Positions 44,025 to 53,073 of a stretch of 64,000 nucleotides of DNA are shown here, piece by piece (position 1 is the stretch's first letter; every line of letters starts with the position of its first letter). Source of the DNA: JBBRDU01 sp038230335. Lineage in GTDB: Bacteria > Verrucomicrobiota > Verrucomicrobiia > Chthoniobacterales > UBA10450. The stretch is taken from the NCBI GenBank assembly GCA_038230335.1, contig JBBRNL010000006.1:186001-250000 (forward strand), in the 5' to 3' direction. The notes beneath the pieces were generated by a model, which was not told the origin of the DNA, ran no database searches, and saw only the letters and a list, made by a program, of their open reading frames with translations. A program made the position numbers and the translations under genes.

Positions 44025-44303
44025 TTATTTGGTGGTCACGTCTACCTGGGTGGCGTGCGCCATGCCGTTCACTTTAGTGTAGGTGATCTTCACCAATGCA
44101 CCTTTTTTGACGTCACCATTCACCTTGGTGCTTGCGTCCCGCACGATATCGATGTTCTGCACGGCCGTATAGACTCTGATCAGCGCGGCACTTGACGAGA
44201 TGACTTTGCCCGTGGCGAGATAAGTTTTGGCATCGGCCGCGGAAGCCGCACCGCCCAGGGCAAGGCTCGCTATTAAGGTAAGAACGAATGCTGTTTTCTT
44301 CAT
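44025..44303 (-). CDS. Small periplasmic protein of unknown function (92 aa)
   Basis: Signal peptide at residues 1-23 (KKTAFVLTLIASLALGGAASA). The mature 70 residues read as a small beta-barrel: TGKVISSSAALIRVY, VNGDVKKGALVKITY, THATQVDV-like strands, an arrangement seen in DUF5666-type periplasmic domains. Start at MKKTAF; an ORF extension upstream is unlikely. It stands alone between the small membrane gene pair and the STAS gene. Confidence 0.72.
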   Translation of the reverse strand: MKKTAFVLTLIASLALGGAASAADAKTYLATGKVISSSAALIRVYTAVQNIDIVRDASTKVNGDVKKGALVKITYTKVNGMAHATQVDVTTK

Positions 44304-44411
44304 CCTTGGACTACAATGCCTGAAAGACGTCTGCACAAGTCCAATTGGCGATCTTCCGGACAATTTCTGCCGCGAATCGGACCAGACGTTCCCGCGCCCG
44401 GAATCCGCTTT

Positions 44412-44729
44412 CTAGGTCTTCAGCGCGGCGTCGACGTTGGGAACGATCCGAAAGACCTGATCGAGTCGCGAGCTCTCGAAGATGGGTCGTAAAATGTCCT
44501 GCATCCCGACCAGATAAAGTTTGCCGCCGTAGTGCTCCACAGTTTGCATCCCTTCCAGCAGCACGGCCAATCCGGAACTGTCGATATAAGTGACCTTTGA
44601 CAGGTCGATCAAGAGCTTGGCCGGCCGCTCTTTGACGGCCGCTTGCAGTTCGAGCGCAACACCGGGCGAGAGATGCAAATCGATCTCCCCTTCGAAGGAC
44701 AGAATTTTATGAGATGTGCTGGTGGCCAT
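44412..44729 (-). CDS. STAS-domain anti-anti-sigma factor-like protein
   Basis: 105 residues, one STAS domain. The likely phosphorylation serine is in YIDSSGLAVLLEGM; LLIDLSKVTY precedes it, as in SpoIIAA-type proteins. Such proteins bind anti-sigma kinases to release sigma factors. Start at the ATG giving MATSTSHK; a TTG at 44756 would overlap the upstream gene. The gene just upstream (24-bp gap from its stop) is an unknown, and no RsbW-like kinase is adjacent. Confidence 0.87.
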   Translation of the reverse strand: MATSTSHKILSFEGEIDLHLSPGVALELQAAVKERPAKLLIDLSKVTYIDSSGLAVLLEGMQTVEHYGGKLYLVGMQDILRPIFESSRLDQVFRIVPNVDAALKT

Positions 44730-44752
44730 TGAATCGTCGCTTTCTAATCCTC

Positions 44753-45088
44753 TCAAGCCGTCGTTCCGCTCGACGGTACCACATCAACGAGCACGCCGTC
44801 CGGCTTCTTGCCGGCGAACTGAACGACCCTGAAGCCGAGATATGACGCGGGTAGCGGAAGTGATTCCGGCGGCGGCGCATCGGTCTGCACCGCCACGATT
44901 AACTCGTCCGATTGGAAGAGGCTTTTGCAAATACGCTGAACCCGCGGCGTTGACCCAAACTCAGCGGCGAACCGCGCCGCCGATTCGGTCGCGAGGGCGT
45001 GCCAGTAGCCGGGCTCAAAGACATGCCAATTGCGTTTTTCTAACTCGCGCTCAGCGTCGGAAAGGGAAAACCATTCGTTGAAAATCAT
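44753..45088 (-). CDS. Protein of unknown function (111 aa)
   Basis: Soluble, no signal peptide. N-terminus MIFNEWFSLSDAERELEKRN is amphipathic helix; the middle holds ARFAAEFGSTPRVQRICKSL, a second helix pair; the end is beta-rich with YLGFRVVQFAGKKPDGVLVD. No catalytic motif. It is probably co-transcribed with the STAS gene 24 bp downstream and might act in the same regulatory path, which is only an inference from position. Confidence 0.6.
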   Translation of the reverse strand: MIFNEWFSLSDAERELEKRNWHVFEPGYWHALATESAARFAAEFGSTPRVQRICKSLFQSDELIVAVQTDAPPPESLPLPASYLGFRVVQFAGKKPDGVLVDVVPSSGTTA

Positions 45089-45232
45089 GGCGGCGTGAAA
45101 GTGCTACCCGACACCTTTCTTCTGCCTGACGAGCATTTCAAGCGAAAGCGCCAAGAACAAGGCTGGGCGAATAATATTTGGGGCAATTCTTTATCGCCTT
45201 CGAGAATTTGGCGATGTAGTATTCCCCCTCTC

Positions 45233-46099
45233 ATGGCGAACGGGCTTCAGTCGAGCAACGCGGTCGGGCTCCAGTCTCGCAAACAGGCTGCTTCATGGCC
45301 TACCCCCGCGCGAGGCGTCGGCGCGCCGCCCTCGTTCCCGCTGGCTCGGCGCAAAGTGGGGCGAGTCGACTTCACCGTGGCCGGTGTTCAAAAAGCAGGC
45401 ACGACCGCATTGCATTACTTTCTCGCCAGGCATCCGCATATTGCCCTGCCCCGCGACCAGGCCCTTCATTTTTTCGACAAGGAAGAATATTTCGAGGAGG
45501 AGCCGGACTACGAAATTCTGCACCGTAATTTCGACCCCGGCTGGCGCTGGCGGATCGCTGGAGAAGTGACAGCCGACTACGTTTATTACCGGCCGGCGCT
45601 GGAGCGCATGGCGCGGTACAATCCGGCCATGAAACTGATTATTTCGCTGCGAAATCCGACCAGCCGCGCGTTTTCCCATTGGAATATGAGGCGGGCTAAA
45701 GGCCGCGAGCCACTTGAGTTTCTGGAAGCGATTCAGCGCGACCAGGAACAGATCGGTTCAGAGAAACTCCGCGGGAATGCGCACTTGGAGCGTGGGTTCT
45801 ATGCCGGCCAAATCGAACGGGTCTTCGACCTTTTCCCGCGCCCACAGGTTCTCATTATTAAGTACGAAGATTTCCGCGCAAATCACGCCAGGACACTCGA
45901 CGGCATTTTCGATTTTCTGGGCGTTCATCGGCTGCCCGGCCTGAAGAACAAGGAACAGAATGCCGGCCCGTATCAACGAAAGATCACAGCGGAAGAGCGG
46001 GAACATGTCTCCGCTATCTTCGAGGAGGACATCGGACGGCTCGAAGCCTTGCTCGGTTGGGATTGCTCAGACTGGAGATTTAATTCGGCCAGCCCTTAG
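45233..46099 (+). CDS. PAPS-dependent sulfotransferase family protein
   Basis: Transfers sulfate from PAPS to a hydroxyl acceptor, probably a sugar or lipid. The PAPS 5'-phosphate loop is VAGVQKAGTTALHYFLARHP near residues 47-66; the 3'-phosphate region is LIISLRNPTSRAFSHW, with the arginine and serine expected. The end YQRKITAEEREHVSAIFEED fits the family. I placed the start at MANGLQSS (288 aa); a GTG at 45095 would add 46 low-quality residues. PAPS can come from cysD/cysNC in this window. Confidence 0.85.
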   Translation: MANGLQSSNAVGLQSRKQAASWPTPARGVGAPPSFPLARRKVGRVDFTVAGVQKAGTTALHYFLARHPHIALPRDQALHFFDKEEYFEEEPDYEILHRNFDPGWRWRIAGEVTADYVYYRPALERMARYNPAMKLIISLRNPTSRAFSHWNMRRAKGREPLEFLEAIQRDQEQIGSEKLRGNAHLERGFYAGQIERVFDLFPRPQVLIIKYEDFRANHARTLDGIFDFLGVHRLPGLKNKEQNAGPYQRKITAEEREHVSAIFEEDIGRLEALLGWDCSDWRFNSASP

Positions 46100-46962
46100 A
46101 CGTTGCTGCCGCTCCACTTCAACTTCTGGCGCACCACGCTGAAGAAGGAAACACCCGGCATCACGGCCAGGGGTAAAGTCTTCTCCGCTTTCCTTGTCGA
46201 GACGACCGCGTTCGCTTCGAGACGAATCGGATCGCGTCCGTCCACTGTGAGAAATACGGGGTAATCGTGCTCCATCGCCTCGACCTCGATCACCGCGTTA
46301 TCGGCCACAATGAGCGAGCGATTGGTGAGCACATGAGGACAAATCGGTGTGATTACGAGCACCCCGGATTCGGGCGCGAGAATAGGTCCACCGGCCGACA
46401 ATGAATAGGCAGTCGAACCGGTCGCGGTCGCGACAATTAAACCGTCGGCGTTGAATTCAGTCAGAACTTCCCCGTTGACCCGTGTCCGCAAACGGATCAG
46501 GCGCGATAACTCGCCGCGACTAAAAACCGCGTCGTTCAATCCAATGAGCCTCTTCACTTCGCGACCGGATATATTTATTCGAACGTCGAGCAGCGTTCTT
46601 TCGCTGAAGGTGATGCGTCCTTTGGCGATCGCTTCGACCGCGTCGCGGTACGCATTGGAACTGGAGCAGGTTAAAAAACCGAGCGAGCCAATGTTGATTC
46701 CAAAGATCGGTTTAATCGCATCGCCGAGTTGGCCCGCCACACTAAGAATGGTTCCGTCTCCCCCGAGCACGACGAGGAGGTCGGCCTGGCTCGCCACGTC
46801 CTTGATGCTGAGATCCGACTTTAGCCCGGCCAACGCGGCCGATTCTTTTTCGACGACGGTCGCGATCGAACAGCGGGCGAATTCCTGCGCCACCGCCTCG
46901 ATTAACTTGGCTGCTCCGGGCTTACCCGTATGAGCGATCAGGCCGACTGTTTTCGGAGACAT
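46096..46962 (-). CDS. nadK: NAD kinase
   Basis: Phosphorylates NAD to NADP. The 288-residue protein has LVVLGGDGTILSVA (GGDGT catalytic motif, near residue 68) and the NE/D-type ATP region in VDGRDPIR, with ATATGSTAYSLSAGGPI. Its start overlaps the end of tlyA by 25 bp, a common gene pairing in bacteria. Convergent with the sulfotransferase gene by 4 bp. Confidence 0.94.
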   Translation of the reverse strand: MSPKTVGLIAHTGKPGAAKLIEAVAQEFARCSIATVVEKESAALAGLKSDLSIKDVASQADLLVVLGGDGTILSVAGQLGDAIKPIFGINIGSLGFLTCSSSNAYRDAVEAIAKGRITFSERTLLDVRINISGREVKRLIGLNDAVFSRGELSRLIRLRTRVNGEVLTEFNADGLIVATATGSTAYSLSAGGPILAPESGVLVITPICPHVLTNRSLIVADNAVIEVEAMEHDYPVFLTVDGRDPIRLEANAVVSTRKAEKTLPLAVMPGVSFFSVVRQKLKWSGSNV

Positions 46963-47678
46963 GCAAAAAATTCCTGGTTGCCTTCGGTGCCCTGAATGGC
47001 GGATGGCGTGATGTCTTCCACCACGTGCCCGAGTCGTTTCACGAAGTCGGATATCTTCGCCTTCGCTTTTTCGTGCAAGGCCGAGTCGCGCACCAGACCG
47101 CCGCGGCCGACGTCCGCGCGTTCGAGCTCAAACTGCGGCTTGATCAGTGCCAGAATCACACCGTCTGGAGTTATCAAGTCGAAGGCATTGGGCAAGATCA
47201 AAGTCAGGGAGATGAATGAAACGTCGATCACACACACATCGATCGATTGAGTAATATGCTCTCGCGACAGCGTGCGCGCATTTAGTTTTTCGAAAACGGT
47301 GACGCGCGGATCCATTCGGATTGTCCAGGCCAACTGATCGTGACCAACATCGACCGCATAAACCTGTTTGACGCCCCGCTGCAGGAGGCAGTCGGTAAAA
47401 CCGCCGGTGGAAGCTCCGATATCCAAGGCGACCTTTCCCTCGACTTCGATCTTAAACCAGTCGAGCGCGCCTTCCAACTTTAACCCTCCACGTCCGACAT
47501 ACTTCGGCCTGGCCCGCACGCCGATCTCCTCGTCGGGTCCGACCAGCTCGGAGGGCTTGGCCGCTACGCGTGTGCCCACTTTGATCTCTCCCGCCATGAT
47601 CGCGCGTTGCGCTTGCTCGCGACTGGGAAAGAGTCCGCGTGAGACAAGATGGGTGTCGAGTCGAGATTTTCGCGCCAT
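46938..47678 (-). CDS. tlyA: TlyA-family rRNA 2'-O-methyltransferase
   Basis: Methylates ribose in 16S and/or 23S rRNA. S4 RNA-binding domain at the N-terminus (SRLDTHLVSRGLFPSREQAQ), then a Rossmann methyltransferase with SAM motif ALDIGASTGGFTDCLLQRG and the K-D-K-E-type residues in VCVIDVSFISLTLIL. 246 residues from MARKSRLD; the longer opening upstream is bioA in another frame. It begins 5 bp after the bioA stop. Confidence 0.92.
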   Translation of the reverse strand: MARKSRLDTHLVSRGLFPSREQAQRAIMAGEIKVGTRVAAKPSELVGPDEEIGVRARPKYVGRGGLKLEGALDWFKIEVEGKVALDIGASTGGFTDCLLQRGVKQVYAVDVGHDQLAWTIRMDPRVTVFEKLNARTLSREHITQSIDVCVIDVSFISLTLILPNAFDLITPDGVILALIKPQFELERADVGRGGLVRDSALHEKAKAKISDFVKRLGHVVEDITPSAIQGTEGNQEFFACLRKQSA

Positions 47679-47683
47679 CAGTT

Positions 47684-48988
47684 TCAGCCCGTCCCGGTCT
47701 CGAAAACTTCCTGGATGGAAAGGTCGATGGCTCTTACGGCGGCCGCGAGCTGTTCGCGCTCGATGCAAAATGGAGGCATTAGGACGATCACGTTCCGAAT
47801 AGGACGCGTGAGAAGTGCGTGCCGACGAGCCACCATACAGACCTTGACCGCCAGATCTGAAGTCGAGGCCGCCGAATCGCCCTCCCTGAGCTCGATGCCC
47901 GCGATAAAGCCACATTGCCTGACGCCGGTGACGTTCGGGTTCTGGGCGAGTGGCGCCAGTTCGGACCGCATCTGCTGGATTTTAGGGCCCAGATGTTCCA
48001 AAACATGCTCTTGGTCGAAAACCTCGAGGCTTGCTTTGGCCGCGGCACAGCCGAGTGCATTGCCCGTATAGCTATGACCGTAGGCAAGCGCCCGTCCCTC
48101 GCTGACGGAACCGTCAAAACGGCAAAATATTTCTTCTGTTGTAAGCGTTATAGCTAGTGGAAGATACCCACCCGTCAACCCTTTACCTAACACGCATATG
48201 TCTGGAGTGACTGCTTCATGTTCCATTCCAAACATCCGGCCGGTCCGGCCAAACCCCGTCATCACCTCGTCCACGATCAGCAGCGTCCCAGTGCGGTCAC
48301 ACCAGTCGCGCACCGCCTTTAACGTCCCGGGCGGCCACAGTTTTATCCCAGCCGCCCCCTGGACCATCGGCTCAATGACGACCGCTGCCGTTTTCGCCAC
48401 CTCTGTTGCTGACAAACGCTCCAGTGCCGCCAGGGTCGGCACCAGAACCGACGGAAAGTTCCAGCGACTCGGCCCAACCTGGAACATCGTAGCCGCCCCG
48501 AGGCTGGCCGCCCCTGCTGTGTCGCCGTGATATCCATTCTGAAAGGCGATGAACTGGACGCGTCGCGTGTCACGCAGCCGCCAGTACTGGTCGGCCAAGC
48601 GGAGGGCCGCCTCTATCCCGGTAGATCCGTCGTCCGAATAGAAAACCCGCGTCAGGGTATTCGAAGGGAAAAGGCCGACGACCGCGCGGGCCAGTTCGAT
48701 GGCGGCCGGATGCGTGAACCCTAGGAAGGATGTATGCGCGACGTCCTCCAGCTGCCGGCGAATCGCCGCGTTGATATGGGGATGATTATGTCCGTGGACG
48801 TTGGTCCAGATGGAAGAATTGCCATCAATATATTCCCGCCCAGCACTGTCACGCAGGATGACGCCGCGGCCTCCCACGAGGATGAGTGGCTCGTGCTCCG
48901 GGCTGCACCACTCGCGATTGTTCGTAAACGGGTGCCAGAGAAATCTCTTATCCGCCTCGACCAGCTCTCTCGTGTTCCATTCACTCAT
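47684..48988 (-). CDS. bioA: Adenosylmethionine-8-amino-7-oxononanoate aminotransferase
   Basis: PLP enzyme making diaminopelargonate in biotin synthesis with SAM as amino donor. Features: FLWHPFT at the start (biotin-specific N-terminus), NSSIWTNVHGHNHP, SDDGSTGIEAALRLA, HGDTAGAASLG, VIDEVMTGFGRTG-type (ILVDEVMTGFGRTGRMF), PLP lysine in LGKGLTGGYLPLA. Start at MSEWNTREL (434 aa), overlapping the upstream small gene by 8 bp. Other bio genes are not in the window. Biotin is needed by the carboxylases encoded nearby (accD) and at 18.5 kb. Confidence 0.94.
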   Translation of the reverse strand: MSEWNTRELVEADKRFLWHPFTNNREWCSPEHEPLILVGGRGVILRDSAGREYIDGNSSIWTNVHGHNHPHINAAIRRQLEDVAHTSFLGFTHPAAIELARAVVGLFPSNTLTRVFYSDDGSTGIEAALRLADQYWRLRDTRRVQFIAFQNGYHGDTAGAASLGAATMFQVGPSRWNFPSVLVPTLAALERLSATEVAKTAAVVIEPMVQGAAGIKLWPPGTLKAVRDWCDRTGTLLIVDEVMTGFGRTGRMFGMEHEAVTPDICVLGKGLTGGYLPLAITLTTEEIFCRFDGSVSEGRALAYGHSYTGNALGCAAAKASLEVFDQEHVLEHLGPKIQQMRSELAPLAQNPNVTGVRQCGFIAGIELREGDSAASTSDLAVKVCMVARRHALLTRPIRNVIVLMPPFCIEREQLAAAVRAIDLSIQEVFETGTG

Positions 48989-49241
48989 CGGCATTGCGCC
49001 TGCGGATGATCTCTTCGATGGCCGCGACGTCTTCGAATGAGGCGCGCCGGCGACGATACTTGCGGTCGACAATGTCCCTCAAGGTCAACAAATCCTCCAT
49101 GGGCGGCTCGTCGTAATAGGTCCAAGTCTCCTCGCCTGCCAGTTGGGCCTGCAAACGCCATTGACCGCCAAACTTGATCGCCCGGACCTCGCGCTTACGG
49201 CCTTTCGCATCTTTCTCTGTCCATATGTGTTGACTCCGCAT
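48981..49241 (-). CDS. Conserved small protein of unknown function (86 aa)
   Basis: Soluble and basic. It reads SQHIWTEKDAKGRKREVRAI then FGGQWRLQAQLAGEETWTYY, a beta-rich half, followed by a helical half (MEDLLTLRDIVDRKYRRRRA, FEDVAAIEEIIRRR). No known family, but regular gene structure and an 8-bp overlap with bioA make it convincing. It starts 26 bp from the divergent CPBP protease gene. Confidence 0.65.
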   Translation of the reverse strand: MRSQHIWTEKDAKGRKREVRAIKFGGQWRLQAQLAGEETWTYYDEPPMEDLLTLRDIVDRKYRRRRASFEDVAAIEEIIRRRNADE

Positions 49242-49267
49242 CGGTTAAAAATCTTACATTAACAGGC

Positions 49268-50149
49268 TTGAAAGACGCCGCCAGACTCCTCGCTTACTTC
49301 GTCCTCACCCTTTTTCTGGGCGCGCTTCTCGCGCCCATCCTGTTCTGGACCGGCCAAACGCTCGCCGCTCATCACGTTCTTCCTTTCCTGGCCGGCTTCG
49401 ATTTTGAAACATTCTTTCATCGAGCGCTGATGCTCGCCGGGGTGATATTGCTTTGGCCGCTTCTGCGCTCCATCCGCGTTCGCAGCCTCAAGGACCTGCA
49501 CCTCGCACCGGATGAGAGCTGGGGGTCGCACCTGATCGGCGGCTTTCTTCTGGCGGCGGTTCCTCTGCTCTGCTGCGGGGCCGCCTTGATCGCGTTTCAC
49601 GTTTATTCCATCCGGTTCACGATCAACCCCAAAGCGATCTTCGCTCTCCTGGGAGCCAGCGTCATTGTCCCACTCATCGAAGAGGCTCTATTCCGCGGGC
49701 TGATTCTCGGAATCCTGCTCCGCAGCGGGCGCACCTATCTGGCCCTGTTCGTGACGTCGGCTTTCTTTTCCATCCTCCATTTCCTGAAGGCGCCCGAACG
49801 AACTTCGACCGTGGTGACTTGGACATCCGGTTTTAATTCCATCGCACATTCGTTCGCTCAATTCTCCGATCTCCTTCTGGTCGCGGCGGCCTTTACCACT
49901 TTGTTCCTGATTGGATGGGTCTTGGCTGACACGAGAATGCGCACCCAGGCGCTTTGGTTACCCATTGGCCTTCATGCCGGCTGGATTTTTGGCAACGGTA
50001 TTTTCAATCGTGTGGCTCATCGCCAGGTTCTGGCCCTCCCGTGGGTTGGAAAAAACTTGCTCGTCGGCCTCGTCCCATTGGGAGTTTGTTTCATCACATG
50101 GTTCCTGGTTGTGCTGTGGCTCAGGTGCCGCCAAAACCGCAGGAGTTGA
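49268..50149 (+). CDS. CPBP-family intramembrane metalloprotease
   Basis: 293 residues with about eight membrane helices. The active-site glutamates are in PLIEEALFRGLILG (EExxxR), with histidine-containing helices at FSILHFLKAP and PIGLHAGWIFGN, giving the usual E, H and H metal site. Start is TTG at 49268 in a weak context. Substrate unknown; relatives process prenylated or bacteriocin-related substrates. ComF gene follows after 3 bp. Confidence 0.88.
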   Translation: MKDAARLLAYFVLTLFLGALLAPILFWTGQTLAAHHVLPFLAGFDFETFFHRALMLAGVILLWPLLRSIRVRSLKDLHLAPDESWGSHLIGGFLLAAVPLLCCGAALIAFHVYSIRFTINPKAIFALLGASVIVPLIEEALFRGLILGILLRSGRTYLALFVTSAFFSILHFLKAPERTSTVVTWTSGFNSIAHSFAQFSDLLLVAAAFTTLFLIGWVLADTRMRTQALWLPIGLHAGWIFGNGIFNRVAHRQVLALPWVGKNLLVGLVPLGVCFITWFLVVLWLRCRQNRRS

Positions 50150-50152
50150 TTC

Positions 50153-50857
50153 ATGTTGCGCGCGCTCGCCTCGCTCTTTTATCCGCCTTTCTGCACGATT
50201 TGCTCGGTCAGCGTGGGCTCGAATGAATATCTCTGCGAAAGTTGCGACGCCAAAGCTGCGCGGATCGTCGCACCCTTCTGCCAGACGTGCTCGGAACCAT
50301 TTTCCGGTGCCATCACAGGCCCATTTGCCTGCGCGAACTGCGCTCATCGCACGCTCCATTTCGAAGCGGCCGTGGCCGCCTATCGCAGCCGCGGGATCGT
50401 GCGCCGCGTGGTGCACGATTTCAAATACGGGCATCAGGGTTATCTGCGACACCTCGTTGGGCGCTGGCTCGATGTCGCCTTCGATGACGACCGGCTGCGC
50501 GGACGGTCCTTTGACGTGCTTGTGCCGGTCCCGCTTCATCCGGCCCGGCAACGCGAACGGGGCTTCAATCAGGCAATAGCTCTGGCCGAACTGGTCAGTG
50601 CGAAGCGTGGCATCCCTTGTAAAACGCTCCTCGAGCGCGTCCGCTATACCACCACACAAACGGCCTTTGACCGGGCTGAGCGTATGGAAAATTTACATGA
50701 TGCCTTTCGTTTACGAAAAAAGATGAACGTGCGAGAGTTAAGCGTGTTGTTGATTGATGATGTCTTAACCACCGGCGCCACCTTGAGTGAATGTGCGCGC
50801 GTGTTAAAAAATGAGGGGGCGTCCACCGTCTATGCCGCCACGGCGGCGCGGGCCTGA
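50153..50857 (+). CDS. comF: ComF-family amidophosphoribosyltransferase-like protein
   Basis: 234 residues. N-terminal zinc-finger pairs (CTICSVS, CESCDAK, CQTCSEP, CANCAH) and a C-terminal phosphoribosyltransferase domain with the PRPP loop VLLIDDVLTTGATLSECA. ComF functions in DNA uptake in competent bacteria, and family members are widespread. The CPBP gene lies 3 bp upstream and accD 6 bp downstream, so this is an operon with accD and folC. Confidence 0.9.
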   Translation: MLRALASLFYPPFCTICSVSVGSNEYLCESCDAKAARIVAPFCQTCSEPFSGAITGPFACANCAHRTLHFEAAVAAYRSRGIVRRVVHDFKYGHQGYLRHLVGRWLDVAFDDDRLRGRSFDVLVPVPLHPARQRERGFNQAIALAELVSAKRGIPCKTLLERVRYTTTQTAFDRAERMENLHDAFRLRKKMNVRELSVLLIDDVLTTGATLSECARVLKNEGASTVYAATAARA

Positions 50858-50863
50858 TTTTCT

Positions 50864-51709
50864 ATGGCGATTTTCAAAAAACCGATTCTCAAGACTCAGG
50901 ATCGCAAGAAGCGCGATATCCCGCAGGGCCTCTTTCAGAAATGCGATGGCTGCGGGGAAGTTGTGCATGAACTCGAGCTCGTACAGAACCAGCGCGTCTG
51001 TCCGCGATGCGATCATCATTTCCAGCAAACGGCTAAGGAGCGCATCGAAATGCTGGTCGACCCAGACTCGTTCGTCGAGATGGACGCTGATTTAAGATCG
51101 ATCGATACCTTGCGCTTTCAAGGCATGGCCACCTACAAGGATCGGCTCAAGAAATATCAGGAAAGCACCGGTCTGATCGACGCCGTGCTGACCGGCTACG
51201 CCATGATCAACGGATACAAGGTGGCCCTGGCCGTGATGGATTTCAGTTTTCTCGCGGCGACCATGGGATCCGTGGTGGGCGAACGAATCACGCGCGCGAT
51301 CGAATATGGCACGGCCGAGCGCTCGGCCGTCATCATTATCGCCGCTTCCGGTGGTGCCAGAATGTACGAGGGCATGCTCAGCCTCATGCAGATGGCCAAG
51401 ACGAGCGGTGCGCTCGCCCGTCACGCGGCCGAACGGCTTCCTTTTCTTTCCGTCCTAACGAATCCTACCACCGCGGGAGTCATGGCCAGCTTTGCGTCGC
51501 TTGGCGACGTCATCATCGCCGAACCGAAGAGCATGATTGGTTTTGCCGGACCGCGCGTGATCAAGGAGACGACGCATCAGGATTTGCCGGAAGGCTTCCA
51601 GACGGCCGAATTTCTCGAGGAACACGGCCTGGTCGATATGATCGTGCATCGCAAGAAGATGCGTGAGCAGCTCAGCCAGTTACTCGGCTATCTTTCGGTC
51701 GCGCCGTGA
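50864..51709 (+). CDS. accD: Acetyl-CoA carboxylase carboxyltransferase subunit beta
   Basis: Transfers carboxyl to acetyl-CoA in fatty-acid synthesis. The zinc ribbon is CDGCGEVVHELELVQNQRVC, with a CPRCDHHF pair; the crotonase core has DFSFLAATMGSVVGE and ASGGARMYEGMLSLMQMAK, then PTTAGVMASFA. 281 residues. The stop overlaps the folC GTG by four bases, a very common accD-folC arrangement. Confidence 0.96.
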   Translation: MAIFKKPILKTQDRKKRDIPQGLFQKCDGCGEVVHELELVQNQRVCPRCDHHFQQTAKERIEMLVDPDSFVEMDADLRSIDTLRFQGMATYKDRLKKYQESTGLIDAVLTGYAMINGYKVALAVMDFSFLAATMGSVVGERITRAIEYGTAERSAVIIIAASGGARMYEGMLSLMQMAKTSGALARHAAERLPFLSVLTNPTTAGVMASFASLGDVIIAEPKSMIGFAGPRVIKETTHQDLPEGFQTAEFLEEHGLVDMIVHRKKMREQLSQLLGYLSVAP

Positions 51710-52962
51710 GCGTCGGAGGGGCCGCTGCGCCGTCACCCTTCCCCGCCTACGACCAGGCTATCTCCTGGCTTTACAGCCTTCAACGTTTCGGAATTAAACT
51801 CGGTCTCGAGAATGCGCAGCGTCTGCTGATAGAACTGGACGTCGACCTGCGCGGGATCCGGGTTGTGCACGTGGCTGGAACGAATGGCAAAGGCTCAGTC
51901 TGCGCCATGATCGATTCGATCTGTCGCGCGGCGGGGCACAGGACCGGCCTGTTTACGTCCCCGCACCTTGTCAGCTTTCGTGAGCGGATCCGCGTGAACG
52001 GCGAAATGATTTCGCAACACGGAGTCGTGGACGGACTGGCCCGGTTGCGCACGATGGTGGCGGATTGGGAGCCGCATCCCACTTTCTTTGAACTCGCCAC
52101 CGCGCTGGCCTTGCAACACTTCGCGGAAGCGCACTGCGCGGTGATCATTCTCGAAACCGGAATGGGCGGGCGACTCGACGCAACGAACGCTGTGCCGTCG
52201 AACGTATCGATCATTACTCCCATCGGTTTGGATCATCAAAGTTGGTTAGGCCAGACCGTGCGCGAAATCGCGGCGGAAAAAGCCGGAATTATCAAACCGA
52301 ATATGCCGGTCGTTTCCTCGCGGCAGGTGCCGGAGGTGGAGGATGTGATCCGCACTCGCGCCGCCGAGTGCAATGCCCCTCTCTCTTTCGTCAGCGAACC
52401 GTACACAGCCTCACCGATCGCGCTGCGGGGCGAACATCAGAAAGAGAATGCGGCGGCGGCCATCGCGGCCGTCCGCGCAGCGGGAATCGCGGTGACTGAA
52501 TTGGATATCAGTCGCGGACTATCTTCGGCGGAATGGCCGGCGCGGTTTCAGCGCTGGGATGAGCGAACCATCATCGATGGCGCGCACAACCCGGCCGCGG
52601 CCAGCGTTCTCGCGCAAACGTGGCGCGAGATGTTTGCCGATCAGCGGGCCACCCTCATCCTGGCCATTCTTTCGGACAAAGATGCACGCGCCATTTGCCA
52701 TGCGCTCGCTCCAATCAGCGAGTTTGTCTTCCTCCCGAAAATCCGCAGCGAACGCGCCCTTCCACCGGATGATCTCGCGCAAACGCTCTCCCACATGACT
52801 CCACCACTCCATTACTCCATCACTCCATCAGTTGCAGAAGCCTTGGAAAAAGCGCGTGCAGGTTCAGCCCCTATTCTTATCACCGGCTCCCTCCACTTCG
52901 CGGGCGAAGCGCTCGCCTGCCTGCGCGGCGAGCCCGCCTCCTTCGAAGAGTGCGCGCAATAG
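51706..52962 (+). CDS. folC: Bifunctional dihydrofolate/folylpolyglutamate synthase
   Basis: Adds glutamate to dihydropteroate and folates. P-loop: VAGTNGKGSVCAMIDSICR; the KTPAK-type region is TGLFTSPHLVSFRERI; Mg2+ and lysine residues lie near GMGGRLDATNAV and IIDGAHNPAA. 418 residues. GTG start in a 4-bp overlap with accD. Downstream is a repeat carrying hairpins that could end the transcript from both sides. Confidence 0.95.
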   Translation: MSVGGAAAPSPFPAYDQAISWLYSLQRFGIKLGLENAQRLLIELDVDLRGIRVVHVAGTNGKGSVCAMIDSICRAAGHRTGLFTSPHLVSFRERIRVNGEMISQHGVVDGLARLRTMVADWEPHPTFFELATALALQHFAEAHCAVIILETGMGGRLDATNAVPSNVSIITPIGLDHQSWLGQTVREIAAEKAGIIKPNMPVVSSRQVPEVEDVIRTRAAECNAPLSFVSEPYTASPIALRGEHQKENAAAAIAAVRAAGIAVTELDISRGLSSAEWPARFQRWDERTIIDGAHNPAAASVLAQTWREMFADQRATLILAILSDKDARAICHALAPISEFVFLPKIRSERALPPDDLAQTLSHMTPPLHYSITPSVAEALEKARAGSAPILITGSLHFAGEALACLRGEPASFEECAQ

Positions 52963-52965
52963 GTA

Positions 52966-53073
52966 GGGGCGGTTCACCGAACCGCCCGGTGGATCGCAAC
53001 CTCCCGGCGCGATGTTAAACAGGGCGGCTCCGCCGCCCCTATTTGGCAACACGCTCGGAGAGAGCGTTCCACC
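52966..53073 (-). repeat. Composite intergenic repeat, copy 2, with two hairpins
   Basis: On the minus strand: GGTGGAACGCTCTCTCCGAG (about 53073-53045), then GTTTAACATCGCGCCGGGAG (53020 on). Hairpins on the plus strand: GGGCGGTTC-ACC-GAACCGCCC at 52967-52987, and AGGGCGGC-TCC-GCCGCCCCT at 53021-53040. It sits between the convergent folC and metG and abuts the metG stop. Confidence 0.85.
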
